Below are positions 26,022-33,669 of a stretch of DNA of 64,000 nucleotides, piece by piece. Source of the stretch: Streptomyces sp. 8K308 (GTDB taxonomy: Bacteria; Actinomycetota; Actinomycetes; Streptomycetales; Streptomycetaceae); assembly GCF_004348315.1 (NCBI RefSeq), contig NZ_SMKC01000003.1, forward strand, positions 17,356 to 81,355, written 5' to 3'. A program made the position numbers and the translations under genes. Each line of letters starts with the position of its first letter. The stretch's first letter is position 1. The notes below the pieces were generated by a model. The model saw only the letters and a program-made list of their open reading frames with translations, did no database searches and had not been told where the DNA came from.

Positions 26022-27305
26022 TCAGCCGGTGACGTGGAAGCCGACGCGCTCCATCTCGGCGACGACCTCCCGCTGGGTGCGCCGCAGCGCGTCGGTCAGC
26101 GAGGTCCCGTCCCGGAGCGCCGCGGAGAAGGCGTCACCGTAGGCGTCGCTCGCGGTGGTCACGTTCGGCCCCCACTGGATGTGGGGCACGGTGTTCCTGG
26201 CCGCCGCGGTCGCCACGTCCCAGTAGTCCTCCTGGCCGGCCGTCAGCGCCGGCGGCTGGCTGAGCTCGGCCGCCGCCTGGCCGCTCAGGGAGGCCGGGTA
26301 CTGGCCACCGGCGATCTGCAGGTCCGTCGACTCGGGCGCCGTCTCCATCCAGCTGACGAACTCGACGGCCGCCGCCACGTCCTCGGCGTCGTTGGTGACG
26401 GCCAGCGCCGAACCGCCCTGGAACGCCACCGCGTCGGACTCGCCGGCCCAGTGCGGCAGGGGGGCGATGGCCCAGTCGCCGGCCTGCGCCTCCGCGATGC
26501 CGTAGATCACCGACGGCGACCACAGGCCGGCCGGCCAGGTCAACACCTCGCCCCGGTTGACCCGGTTGTTCCACTCGGGCGTCAACAGGGGTTCCGCGCT
26601 CACCAGGTCACGGTCGATCAGGTCCTGCCAGTACTCGGCCACCCGCAGCGAGGCCGCGTCGTCGATGCCGACCGTCCAGTCGCGGTTCTCCACCTCCCAC
26701 CAGGTGGCGCCGCCCTGTTGCGCGAGCCCGGCGAAGTTGCCGAACTCGGTCGGCGAGAACGTCGCGACATAGGTGTCGGGATCGCGCTCCCTGGCCTCCG
26801 CCGCGACCTCGGCGAACTCCTCCCAGGTCGTGGGCACCGCGAGGCCCAGCTCCTCGAACCTGGCCCGGTTGTAGAGCAGCACCATCGGCCCCACGTCGTC
26901 GGGGACGCCGTAGACGTGGCCCTCGAAGCTGGTCAACTGCCAGGTCTCCTCGGTGAACTCGTCGATGATTCCGTCGACGTGGTCGGCGATGTCCGCCAGC
27001 ACGTCGGAGACCACGAGCGCCGGTATCGTCTGGTACTCGACGCACGTGACGTCCGGCGCGTTGCCGGCGCGGCTCGCGGTCAGCAGCTTGGTCGCCGAGT
27101 CGTTGCCACCGCCCGCGTCGGTGCGGCGCACCTGGATGTCGGGGTGCGCGGCGTTGAACGCCTCGACCCGTGCCGACGGCACGTCGCCCCAGCACCAGAA
27201 GTCCAGGGTGACGACGCCGTCGCCCCCGCCGCCGATGCCACACGAGCTGAGCAGCGCCGTCACGCCGGCGAGAGCGGCGAGTCGGCGCGGAACGCGTCCG
27301 CGCAT
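26022..27305 (-). CDS. Sugar-binding lipoprotein of an ABC transporter (extracellular family 1)
   Basis: The 427-residue protein has a lipoprotein signal (LAALAGVTALLSSCG, lipobox LSSC). The mature part matches family-1 sugar-binding proteins: DFWCWGDVPSARVEAFNAAHPDIQVR, EWNNRVNRGEVLTWPAGLW and FQGGSALAVTNDAEDV. It is the first gene of the importer operon. On the minus strand TTGCAA and TATGGA occur at about 27420-27450 with suitable spacing, a plausible promoter. The ligand is probably an oligosaccharide set free by the divergent mannanase. Confidence 0.9.
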   Translation of the reverse strand: MRGRVPRRLAALAGVTALLSSCGIGGGGDGVVTLDFWCWGDVPSARVEAFNAAHPDIQVRRTDAGGGNDSATKLLTASRAGNAPDVTCVEYQTIPALVVSDVLADIADHVDGIIDEFTEETWQLTSFEGHVYGVPDDVGPMVLLYNRARFEELGLAVPTTWEEFAEVAAEARERDPDTYVATFSPTEFGNFAGLAQQGGATWWEVENRDWTVGIDDAASLRVAEYWQDLIDRDLVSAEPLLTPEWNNRVNRGEVLTWPAGLWSPSVIYGIAEAQAGDWAIAPLPHWAGESDAVAFQGGSALAVTNDAEDVAAAVEFVSWMETAPESTDLQIAGGQYPASLSGQAAAELSQPPALTAGQEDYWDVATAAARNTVPHIQWGPNVTTASDAYGDAFSAALRDGTSLTDALRRTQREVVAEMERVGFHVTG

Positions 27306-27529
27306 GAGTGGTTCTTCCGTTCCGGTCGATCAGCGTCGGCCGGTGTCCTCCGGCCGCGCCAACCCGCTGGTCAGGCTGGGGGGTTGGCTTCGGCGCAGAA
27401 CTTAGCCCCGGCGTTCGAGCGGTGTCCATAGGCGTGACGTCCTCGGTTTTGCAAGTACCGCGCGGCCGCGGGGACGTTCACCGTCAGAGGGGTTTCGCAA
27501 CGAAAGTCAGGCCGCTCCGCCGCCGGCTC

Positions 27530-27577
27530 TTGACGGCTTCGGAAAACGGCGCAGTCTGCTGTTTGGGAGCGCTCCCA
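27530..27577 (+). promoter_or_regulatory. Mannanase promoter with perfect CebR operator
   Basis: TGGGAGCGCTCCCA at 27564-27577 is the exact 14-bp palindrome bound by the cellobiose-responsive LacI repressor CebR in streptomycetes. It lies 47 bp before the mannanase start and just after a possible -35 TTGACG (27530-27535) and -10 CAGTCT (27552-27557). This arrangement would block transcription until cello-oligosaccharides are present. No intact cebR is in the window. Confidence 0.85.
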
Positions 27578-27624
27578 AGGCGCCGCGTCGCACCGTGCTC
27601 GACCGACCACTCTAGGGAGCCGTA

Positions 27625-29316
27625 GTGAGATCGAGAACCGGAACGAACAACCGAAAGAGGACCAGGGCGAGGACCACCGGGACGCGCGCGCGGGCGCTCG
27701 TCGCCCTCCTGGCCGCCCTGGCGACGCTCTTCGGCCTGGGCCAGTCCGCCCAGGCCGCGCCGGCCGAGCCGCCGAGCGCGCAGGCCACCGGGCTGCACAT
27801 CAGCGACGGTCGCCTGGTGGAGCGCAACGGGAACGACTTCGTCATGCGCGGGGTCAACCACGCCCACACCTGGTACACCAACCAGACCCAGTCGTTCGCC
27901 GACATCAAGGAGTACGGCTCCAACACCGTGCGCGTCGTCCTCTCCAACGGCGACCGCTGGACCCGTAACGACGCCGCCGACGTCGCCAACGTCATCAACC
28001 TCTGCAAGCAGAACCGGATGATCTGCGTCCTCGAGGTGCACGACACCACCGGCTACGGCGAGGAGGCCGCCGCCGGCACCCTCGACAGCGCGGCCGACTA
28101 CTGGATCAGCCTGCGGGACGTGCTGGTCGGCCAGGAGGACTACGTCATCATCAACATCGGCAACGAGCCCTGGGGCAACACCGATCCCGCCGGCTGGACC
28201 GCGCCCACCATCGCCGCCGTGCAGAAGCTGCGCGGCGCCGGGTTCGAGCACACCATCATGGTGGACGCGCCCAACTGGGGGCAGGACTGGCAGGGCGTCA
28301 TGCGGGCCAACGCCCGGACCGTGTACGACGCCGACCCCACGGGCAACCTGCTGTTCTCGATCCACATGTACAGCGTCTACAGCACCGCCCAGTCGATCAC
28401 CGACTACCTGAACGCCTACGTCAACGTCGGACTGCCCATCGTCATCGGCGAGTTCGGCGGTCCCGCCGACCAGTGGGGCGACCCGGACGAGGACACGATC
28501 CTGGCCACCGCCCAACAGCTGGGGCTCGGCTACCTCGCCTGGTCGTGGAGCGGCAACACCGACCCGATCCTCGACCTCTCGATCGGCTTCGACCCCGACA
28601 ACCTGAGCACCTGGGGCCAGCGCATCTTCAACGGCGTCAACGGCATCACCCAGACCTCGCGCGAGGCCACCATCTTCGGCGGCGGCGGCCCGGCCGACAC
28701 CCAGGCCCCGACCGCTCCCGGCACGCCGACCGCCTCCGGCGTGACCGCCACCTCCGCCACCCTGGGCTGGGCGGCCTCGACCGACAACGTGGGCGTCACG
28801 GCCTACGACGTCGTCCGCGTCAACGGCGGCACCGAGAGCGCCGTCGCCACCTCCACCACCAACCGCGTCACCGTCAGCGGTCTCACGGCCAACACCGCCT
28901 ACACCTTCGCCGTGTACGCGCGCGACGCCGCGGGGAACCGCTCGGCGCGCTCGGCCACGGTGAGCGTCACCACCACGGGCGGCGGCACGCCCGGCGCGAC
29001 CTGCGGCGTCGGCTACCGGGTCGTGGGTGACTGGGGTAGCGGCTTCCAGGGCGAGATCACCATCCGCAACACCGGCACCACGGCCATCAACGGCTGGACG
29101 CTCACCTTCGCCTTCGCCAACGGCCAGACCATCAGCAACATGTGGGGCGGCACGGCGACGCAGAGCGGCGGCAACGTGAGCGTGGCGCCCGCCGCCTACA
29201 CCTCCACCATCCCGGCGGCCGGCTCGGTCACCCTCGGCTTCATCGCCAACCGGGGCGGCACCAACGCCGCGCCGACCGCCTTCGCCCTCAGCGGCAACGC
29301 CTGCGCCATGGCCTGA
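27625..29316 (+). CDS. Secreted GH5 endo-beta-1,4-mannanase with Fn3 and CBM2 modules
   Basis: The product has 563 residues from GTG 27625 (GGGAG upstream). A long Sec signal (residues 1-45) precedes the GH5 domain: VMRGVNHAHTWYTNQTQSFADIK, acid/base glutamate in NIGNEPWG, nucleophile in IVIGEFGG. The GVNHAHTWY start is typical of actinomycete GH5_8 mannanases. A fibronectin type III domain (about 365-450) and a cellulose-binding CBM2 (about 455-563) follow, with Cys residues at both ends of the CBM. The enzyme cuts beta-mannan in plant cell walls while bound to cellulose. The CebR box couples it to cellulose use. Confidence 0.95.
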   Translation: MRSRTGTNNRKRTRARTTGTRARALVALLAALATLFGLGQSAQAAPAEPPSAQATGLHISDGRLVERNGNDFVMRGVNHAHTWYTNQTQSFADIKEYGSNTVRVVLSNGDRWTRNDAADVANVINLCKQNRMICVLEVHDTTGYGEEAAAGTLDSAADYWISLRDVLVGQEDYVIINIGNEPWGNTDPAGWTAPTIAAVQKLRGAGFEHTIMVDAPNWGQDWQGVMRANARTVYDADPTGNLLFSIHMYSVYSTAQSITDYLNAYVNVGLPIVIGEFGGPADQWGDPDEDTILATAQQLGLGYLAWSWSGNTDPILDLSIGFDPDNLSTWGQRIFNGVNGITQTSREATIFGGGGPADTQAPTAPGTPTASGVTATSATLGWAASTDNVGVTAYDVVRVNGGTESAVATSTTNRVTVSGLTANTAYTFAVYARDAAGNRSARSATVSVTTTGGGTPGATCGVGYRVVGDWGSGFQGEITIRNTGTTAINGWTLTFAFANGQTISNMWGGTATQSGGNVSVAPAAYTSTIPAAGSVTLGFIANRGGTNAAPTAFALSGNACAMA

Positions 29317-29324
29317 CGCCCCGC

Positions 29325-29356
29325 CACCTGACCGCGCCTTCGGGGGCGGTCAGGTG
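29325..29356. terminator. Bidirectional stem-loop terminator
   Basis: A 14-bp stem with one mismatch (arms starting CACCTGACCGC) closes on a TTCG tetraloop. It lies between the convergent mannanase and DUF488 genes and overlaps the DUF488 stop. Confidence 0.8.
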
Positions 29357-29712
29357 CCGTCGGCCAGCCACTCCGCGAGGACGGCGGCCTGGCTGTGGTC
29401 CAGATCGCGGGTGGCGGTCAGCAGGGTGATCCGGTCGTGGTCGGCCAGGTCGCGCAGCCGGCCGGCGGCCTCCCGGTGCTCGGGGTCGCGCAGCTCGGCC
29501 AGGTAGCGGCGCCGGAACTCGGCGAACCGGTGGGGCTCGTGCCCGTACCAGCGGCGCAGCTCCGTGGAGGGCGCGACGTCCCGCAGCCACTCGTCGAGGT
29601 GCGCCGCCTCCTTGCTCAGCCCGCGCGGCCAGACCCGATCGACGAGCACGCGCTTCCCGTCCTTCGCGGACGTGTCCTCGTAGACCCTGCGACAGGTGAT
29701 CCGCTCCGCCAT
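29350..29712 (-). CDS. DUF488-family protein
   Basis: The 120-residue protein from ATG 29712 (GGAAGG upstream) has the DUF488 signature: VYEDTSAKDGKRVLVDRVWPRGL, then KEAAHLDEWLRDVAPSTELRRWYGH, and LLTATRDLDHSQA. The biochemical role of this family is not established. Upstream lies the broken MBL-fold gene, about 75 bp away on the same strand. No membrane segment or signal peptide is present. Confidence 0.88.
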   Translation of the reverse strand: MAERITCRRVYEDTSAKDGKRVLVDRVWPRGLSKEAAHLDEWLRDVAPSTELRRWYGHEPHRFAEFRRRYLAELRDPEHREAAGRLRDLADHDRITLLTATRDLDHSQAAVLAEWLADGT

Positions 29713-29786
29713 GCCCACACCTTCCCTCGGCCGGTCGGCGAGCCGCCGGGGCGGCCCGCGCCAGCTCACTCACTTACTCACTGTAG

Positions 29787-30594
29787 TCAGGGGTCGGTGG
29801 TTCCGCTCGTCTCGCGGGCCCGGGCGACCGCGGCCCGCGCGCTGCTCCGCAGCGCCGGGCCGTGGCCGGGCAGCAGCCACTCCGCGTCGAGCGCCTCCAG
29901 GGCCGCCAGGGACCGCAGGGCCCGGTCGCGGTCCGCGTGGAACATGCCGGGCAGCAGTTGGGGACCGCGCCTCCGTGAGGTGGGGTGCGCGGTGACCACC
30001 GCGTCGCCGCTGACCAGGATGCCGCTGTCCGGCAGCAGGAAGCAGCAGTGCCCACGGGGTGTCCCGGGGTGTGCACCGGCAGTGGTCCCCCGGGCAGGTC
30101 GAGGCGGCCGGGCGCGGGGAAGGGCCGCGGCTCGGCGACCGGCACGTTGACGGTCGCCCCGGCCCGGACGGCCCGCACGGCCCAGGACAGCACCGCCGGC
30201 CGCCACGCCCGGGCGGCGACCTGCCCGAGGCTCACCTGGTCGGGGCGCACCTGGTCGGGGAGGGCCCGTCTGGCGTGCGCCACCTCATCGGGGTGCGTCA
30301 GCACCGGCGTGCCGTAGCGGGAGCGCAGGCGCTCCGCCGCGCCGATGTGGTCCGTGTGGGCATGCGTCACCAGCACGGCGGCCACCCCCTCGGGCGCCAC
30401 CCCGACCGCGGCGAGCGAGGCCACACCCGGTCGTGGTCGTGCGGATAGCCGGCGTCGATCAGCGTCGCGGCCTCCCCGTCCCGCACGACGACCCAGTTGA
30501 CGTCGCTGCCGGCGACGACGTACGTGTGCGCGTCAACCCGCTGGACCTCCAGGCCGCGTGGTGCGTCATGGCCGTTCCGTCGTAGGCGCCGCAT
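29787..30594 (-). pseudogene. Frameshifted MBL-fold metallo-hydrolase
   Basis: All parts of a beta-lactamase-fold hydrolase are present but in three frames. The N-terminus is VQRVDAHTYVVAGSDVNWVV with GYPHDHDRV. The middle is VLVTHAHTDHIGAAERL with PVHTPGH. The C-terminus is SGILVSGDAVV and WLLPGHGPALRSS. One-base deletions near 30421 and 30060 explain both shifts. The HxHxDH metal site survives. Two single-base losses could be true mutations or sequence errors. Confidence 0.8.
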
Positions 30595-30763
30595 TCCCGG
30601 AGTCTCCCACGAGGCGTCCCGGGGCGGAGCGGGAAAACCGAATGGACGAAAACCCCGTTTCCCTTCGGCCGGATACGGTTGTCCGTCACGTGATACGCCG
30701 CTTGAAGAGGGAAAAGGCCCCTGGTTACTGTCGGGCCACATCGCGCCGGGAGAAGGGGACGTC

Positions 30764-30871
30764 GTGGCATCGCACCCATACGACGCGCCCGTCCGGCTGG
30801 TCGGCATGGCCCGTGTGCTGCGCCGGCACATCGATCTGCTGCGGGTCTCAAGCATTCTCTGTCACGCCTGA
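30764..30871 (+). CDS. Putative Cys-ended leader peptide
   Basis: A 35-codon frame from GTG 30764 has GAAGGGG a few bases upstream; an internal ATG at 30806 gives a 21-residue form. The end, RRHIDLLRVSSILCHA, matches the actinobacterial putative-leader-peptide pattern (R-H-[IV]-D-L..RV.S..C) often found ahead of sulfur and cysteine-related genes. In that family the terminal cysteine codon may report cysteine supply through attenuation. It lies 175 bp before the truncated OsmC gene. Too short for a homology score; the call rests on the motif and ribosome site. Confidence 0.6.
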   Translation: MASHPYDAPVRLVGMARVLRRHIDLLRVSSILCHA

Positions 30872-30934
30872 TCAGGCGGCCCGCGCCGTCGCACGGGCAC
30901 GGTGTACCCATCGGCGTCGCCCTGCCGCGTGACG

Positions 30935-30995
30935 CCGTTCTTCCGCGTCTTCCCCTTTCTTTCCCTCTTTCCTTCCTCGTTCAGGTCCGTTTCTC
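30935..30995 (+). other. Polypyrimidine tract upstream of the OsmC remnant
   Basis: About 60 bases of the plus strand are almost all C and T, in blocks such as CCCCTTTCTTTCCCTCTTTCC. The tract is clearly unlike coding DNA here and lies between the leader peptide and the OsmC ribosome site. It could be an unstructured leader segment or protein-binding tract; no function can be assigned. Confidence 0.4.
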
Positions 30996-31045
30996 CGGCA
31001 CTGTCTCCGGAAGAACGGACGCCCTGTCACAAGGAGCGCCCTTGC

Positions 31046-31360
31046 ATGACCACGACCACCAAGACGACCAGGAAGTCGACGGACGATCTGCTCGGCACGG
31101 CCGACGACCCCCAACCGGGGCTGCGCGCCTATCTGGAGGTCAAGCGGGCGGCGCTGCTGGCCAGGCGCGAGGCCGCCAAGGCGAACCCGCTCACCCAGCC
31201 CAACCGGATCCGCGCCCGCACCACCGCCGAGTCCCGCAGTGGGGTGCGCCGCATCCGGATCAGGCACCACCAGATCATCAGCGACTCGGGCGTGGACTTC
31301 GCAGGTTACGACCTCGGGCCCGCCTCTCCCGAGATCCGGCTCGGCGTGCTCTCCAGCTGC
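31046..31360 (+). pseudogene. OsmC-family peroxiredoxin, 3'-truncated
   Basis: ATG 31046 follows a perfect AAGGAG nine bases upstream. The 105 residues up to GPASPEIRLGVLSSC match the N-terminal half of actinobacterial OsmC-type proteins, ending at the first redox cysteine. The next codons are the reverse complement of a solute-binding protein gene, so the second cysteine and the rest of the fold are lost. The junction is at about 31360. Confidence 0.8.
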
Positions 31361-31790
31361 GCTTGGACGCTGAGTTCGGTGATCGCGTCAAAGTTGGCCC
31401 TGACCGCCTCGGCGTCGAAGGGCTCGCCGTCGCTGAAGGTCACGTCGTCACGGAGGTGGAAGGTGAAGCGGGTGACGTCGTCGCTGACCTCCCAGGAGGT
31501 GGCGAGCCACGGCAGGATCTCGCCGGTCTCCGGGTCCTGTTCGGTGAGCGCGTCCGTCAGCTGCCGGCCTATGAAACGGGAGTTGAGCTGGGGCCGCTGC
31601 CTGGAGTCGACGGGTGCCCGCTGAACGCGTACCTGAGCGTGCCGCCCCTGGTGGGCTCGCCGGCGGCGCCACCCCCGTCGTCCGTCTCGCCGCCGCCACC
31701 TCCGCAGGCGCCGAGGAGGACGGAGAGGGAGAGCACGAGCGCGGTCGCGGAGGTCGCGGCTCTCGGACGAGGCAGGCGTGCAGACAGCAC
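31361..31790 (-). pseudogene. Extracellular solute-binding lipoprotein (family 5), 3'-truncated and frameshifted
   Basis: GTG 31790 has AAAGGAA upstream. A lipoprotein signal (LVLSLSVLLGACGGGGG) is followed by TRGGTLRYAFSGHPS. After a frameshift near 31610 the frame continues QLNSRFIGRQLTDAL, DPETGEILPWLATSWEVSDD, and FTFHLRDDVTFSDGEPFDAEAV, typical of peptide/nickel-type family-5 binding proteins. It ends abruptly at the OsmC junction, leaving about 140 of roughly 520 residues. No permease or ATPase genes are adjacent. Confidence 0.82.
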
Positions 31791-32111
31791 GGCAGGGGGT
31801 TCCTTTCAAGGGCCGACGACCGGCGGCGGGCGCGCGTGGGCGCCCGGCCCTGGGCCGGGAAGAGCGACCGTCGACGAGCGGACGGCGAGAACGAGGGAAG
31901 GCGCGAAGACGCGGGAAGAACGCGCGAGGACGCGAGTACCACGAGAAACGCAGCCCGGCCGCGGGCTTACCGCCCGGCCGGAATCAGGCGCTGGCTGACG
32001 TCAGACGAGACAGGAGGCCGTGGTGACACGGCCCAGGTCGACATGGCGACGCGACGTCAGACGGACTGCGCGGGGACGAGGATGAGCCAGTCGGGGACAT
32101 CCGTCAAGGGC

Positions 32112-32161
32112 GTGGATCACCGCGGTGCGGCGGCACCGCCCGCCGCACCGCGGTGATCCAC
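32112..32161. terminator. Perfect 22-bp inverted repeat with 6-base loop
   Basis: Arms 32112-32133 and 32140-32161 are perfectly complementary and enclose CACCGC. The stem is GC-rich and long, far beyond chance. It lies in the gap between the solute-binding remnant and the Ca-binding protein gene; a terminator is the simplest reading, without a clear U-run. Confidence 0.7.
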
Positions 32162-32177
32162 CACGCGGGCCGCGGAG

Positions 32178-32255
32178 CGGGGCGGGGGCGACCGCCCGAC
32201 CGCCCGACCGGCCGTGGCCCGTCGGTTGACGCTCGTGGCGGTCGCCCCCGCCCCG
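32178..32255 (-). terminator. Perfect 19-bp inverted repeat after the Ca-binding protein gene
   Basis: Arms 32178-32196 and 32237-32255 match perfectly around a 40-base loop. The nearer arm ends 13 bp past the stop of the minus-strand Ca-binding repeat gene, where its transcript should end. The loop itself contains repeated CCGACCGCC-like blocks. Confidence 0.65.
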
Positions 32256-32268
32256 GAAGAGCGGCTGG

Positions 32269-33090
32269 CTACTGGGTGATCTCGTCGGTGCCCGCGCCGC
32301 CCCAGAGGAGGTCGGTGCCGGCGCCGCCGTCGAGGGTGTCGTCGCCGCTGCCGCCGTGGAGGACGTCGCGCCCCGCCTCGCCCATGAGCATGTCGTCGTC
32401 CCGGCCGCCGAACACCACGTCGTCGCCCTCGCCGGCGACGACGTGGTCGTCGCCCGAGTCGGCGGACACGACGTCGTCGCCCCCGTACGCCTCGACGTGG
32501 TCGTCGCCGGAGCCGCCCCACAGGTACTGGTCCCGGTCGTCGCCCATCAGGTGATCCATGCCGGCGTCGCCCCGCATCACGACGCCGCCCATGAGCATGT
32601 CGTCGCCGTCCCCGCCGAGCACCGTGTGGGCGGAGTGCGCGTGGAGTTCGTCGTCGTCCGCGCCGCCCTGCACGACGGAGACGCCGGGCGCGACGGTGAA
32701 GAACGCGTCGTCGCCGTCGCCGAGCAGCACGCGGATGTCGTCGGCCGGGGCCGAGTCGGCCGGCAGCTCGCAGACCACGCGGGTCGGGTCGCCCGGGTCG
32801 GGCTGTGTACAGGGCGCGCCGGCGCTGATGGTCACCTCGTCGTTGAAGGCGATCCGCCTCACGTCGGGGCCGCCCGGCATGGCGGTGATCTGGAGGTCGT
32901 TGGCCTGCCCGGCGGCGGCCCGGTAGGTCAACGACCGGCCGTCCCGGTCGACGGCGAGGGTGGCGGTGGCCTCGGCGGCCTCCGATGGCCGGCCGGTCTG
33001 CGCCGCGACCGCGGGGCCGATGGCCGAGCCGGTGGCCAGCAGGGTTAACGCCGCGACGGTGACCGCGGGGGAGATGCGTGACGGAGTCAT
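32269..33090 (-). CDS. Secreted calcium-binding repeat (RTX-like) protein with a TTA codon
   Basis: The 273-residue product has an N-terminal signal peptide (TVAALTLLATGSAIGPAVA). Residues 120-270 hold about a dozen GGxGxDx-type nonapeptides, such as GGDGDDMLMGG, GGSGDDHVEAYGGDD and GGAGTDLLWGGAG. These fold into a calcium-bound beta-roll. The N-terminal 110 residues form a small unknown domain. Codon 15 (33046-33048) is TTA, a candidate for bldA control, so the protein may appear only during late growth or sporulation. The ligand and partner are unknown. Confidence 0.88.
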   Translation of the reverse strand: MTPSRISPAVTVAALTLLATGSAIGPAVAAQTGRPSEAAEATATLAVDRDGRSLTYRAAAGQANDLQITAMPGGPDVRRIAFNDEVTISAGAPCTQPDPGDPTRVVCELPADSAPADDIRVLLGDGDDAFFTVAPGVSVVQGGADDDELHAHSAHTVLGGDGDDMLMGGVVMRGDAGMDHLMGDDRDQYLWGGSGDDHVEAYGGDDVVSADSGDDHVVAGEGDDVVFGGRDDDMLMGEAGRDVLHGGSGDDTLDGGAGTDLLWGGAGTDEITQ

Positions 33091-33366
33091 GGGTGCGTCC
33101 TCACCTCATGGAAGAATCGAGCCGACAGAGTGTCATGGACGAAACAACCTTCCCCTCGTCCGTGCCTTCCGTCCACACCCGTGCCGCCCGAACCCGGCGC
33201 ACGCGCGCCGTTGTCCCACCACCCTCCGCGACGACCGCCCCCCGAGCACCCGGTGAATCACCGGTAACGGCGGTAACAATGGTGATATGCGGCCTCAATG
33301 GGACGGTCATCAACGGGTGATGAGGTCACGCCCAGTCACTCCTCGCACGGCACTACGGAGAACGCG

Positions 33367-33669
33367 TTGAGCCAACCCCAGCCGCCCACCACGGAACAGG
33401 TGGACGCCTACATACGGACGAGACTGGCGCTCGCCGGCTTCGACCTCGACTCGCTGCCCGAGCAGCCGGACCCCGAGACCGGTGTCCCCACCCGCGAGCA
33501 GGCGCTGCGCTCGCTGCGGTCCTTCGTCACCTCGGCGCCTGCCGCCATCGCCGGCTGGACGCCGCCGGTCGACGGCCGGCCGGCCGCCGCCTACGCGCAG
33601 CAGGCCGCGCCGCCGTTGCTCTATCCCTCGATCACCGAGGCATGGACCGGCGGGGTGGACGAGCGATGA
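33367..33669 (+). CDS. Small protein translationally coupled to a secreted amidase
   Basis: The 100-residue frame begins with TTG 33367, which has GGAG six bases upstream. The sequence (QVDAYIRTRLALAGFDLDSLPE, then TREQALRSLRSFVTSAPAAIAGW) is helical and has no signal peptide. Its stop overlaps the amidase ATG (ATGA), indicating one translational unit. No family is recognised; it may be a folding partner or small subunit of the amidase, which is inference. Confidence 0.7.
   Translation: MSQPQPPTTEQVDAYIRTRLALAGFDLDSLPEQPDPETGVPTREQALRSLRSFVTSAPAAIAGWTPPVDGRPAAAYAQQAAPPLLYPSITEAWTGGVDER

Larger units (their letters stand above)
31791..32268. other. Intergenic region 31.8-32.3 kb
   Basis: This 478-bp gap lies between the solute-binding remnant and the Ca-binding protein. 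Apart from the two long inverted repeats and a G/A-rich stretch near 31850-31945, nothing with a ribosome site or recognisable protein pattern was seen. Confidence 0.5.

Noticed and set aside
32300..32600. CRISPR-like periodic repeat
   Set aside because: The periodicity comes from the 9-residue calcium-binding repeats of the coding sequence, not from spaced identical repeats.
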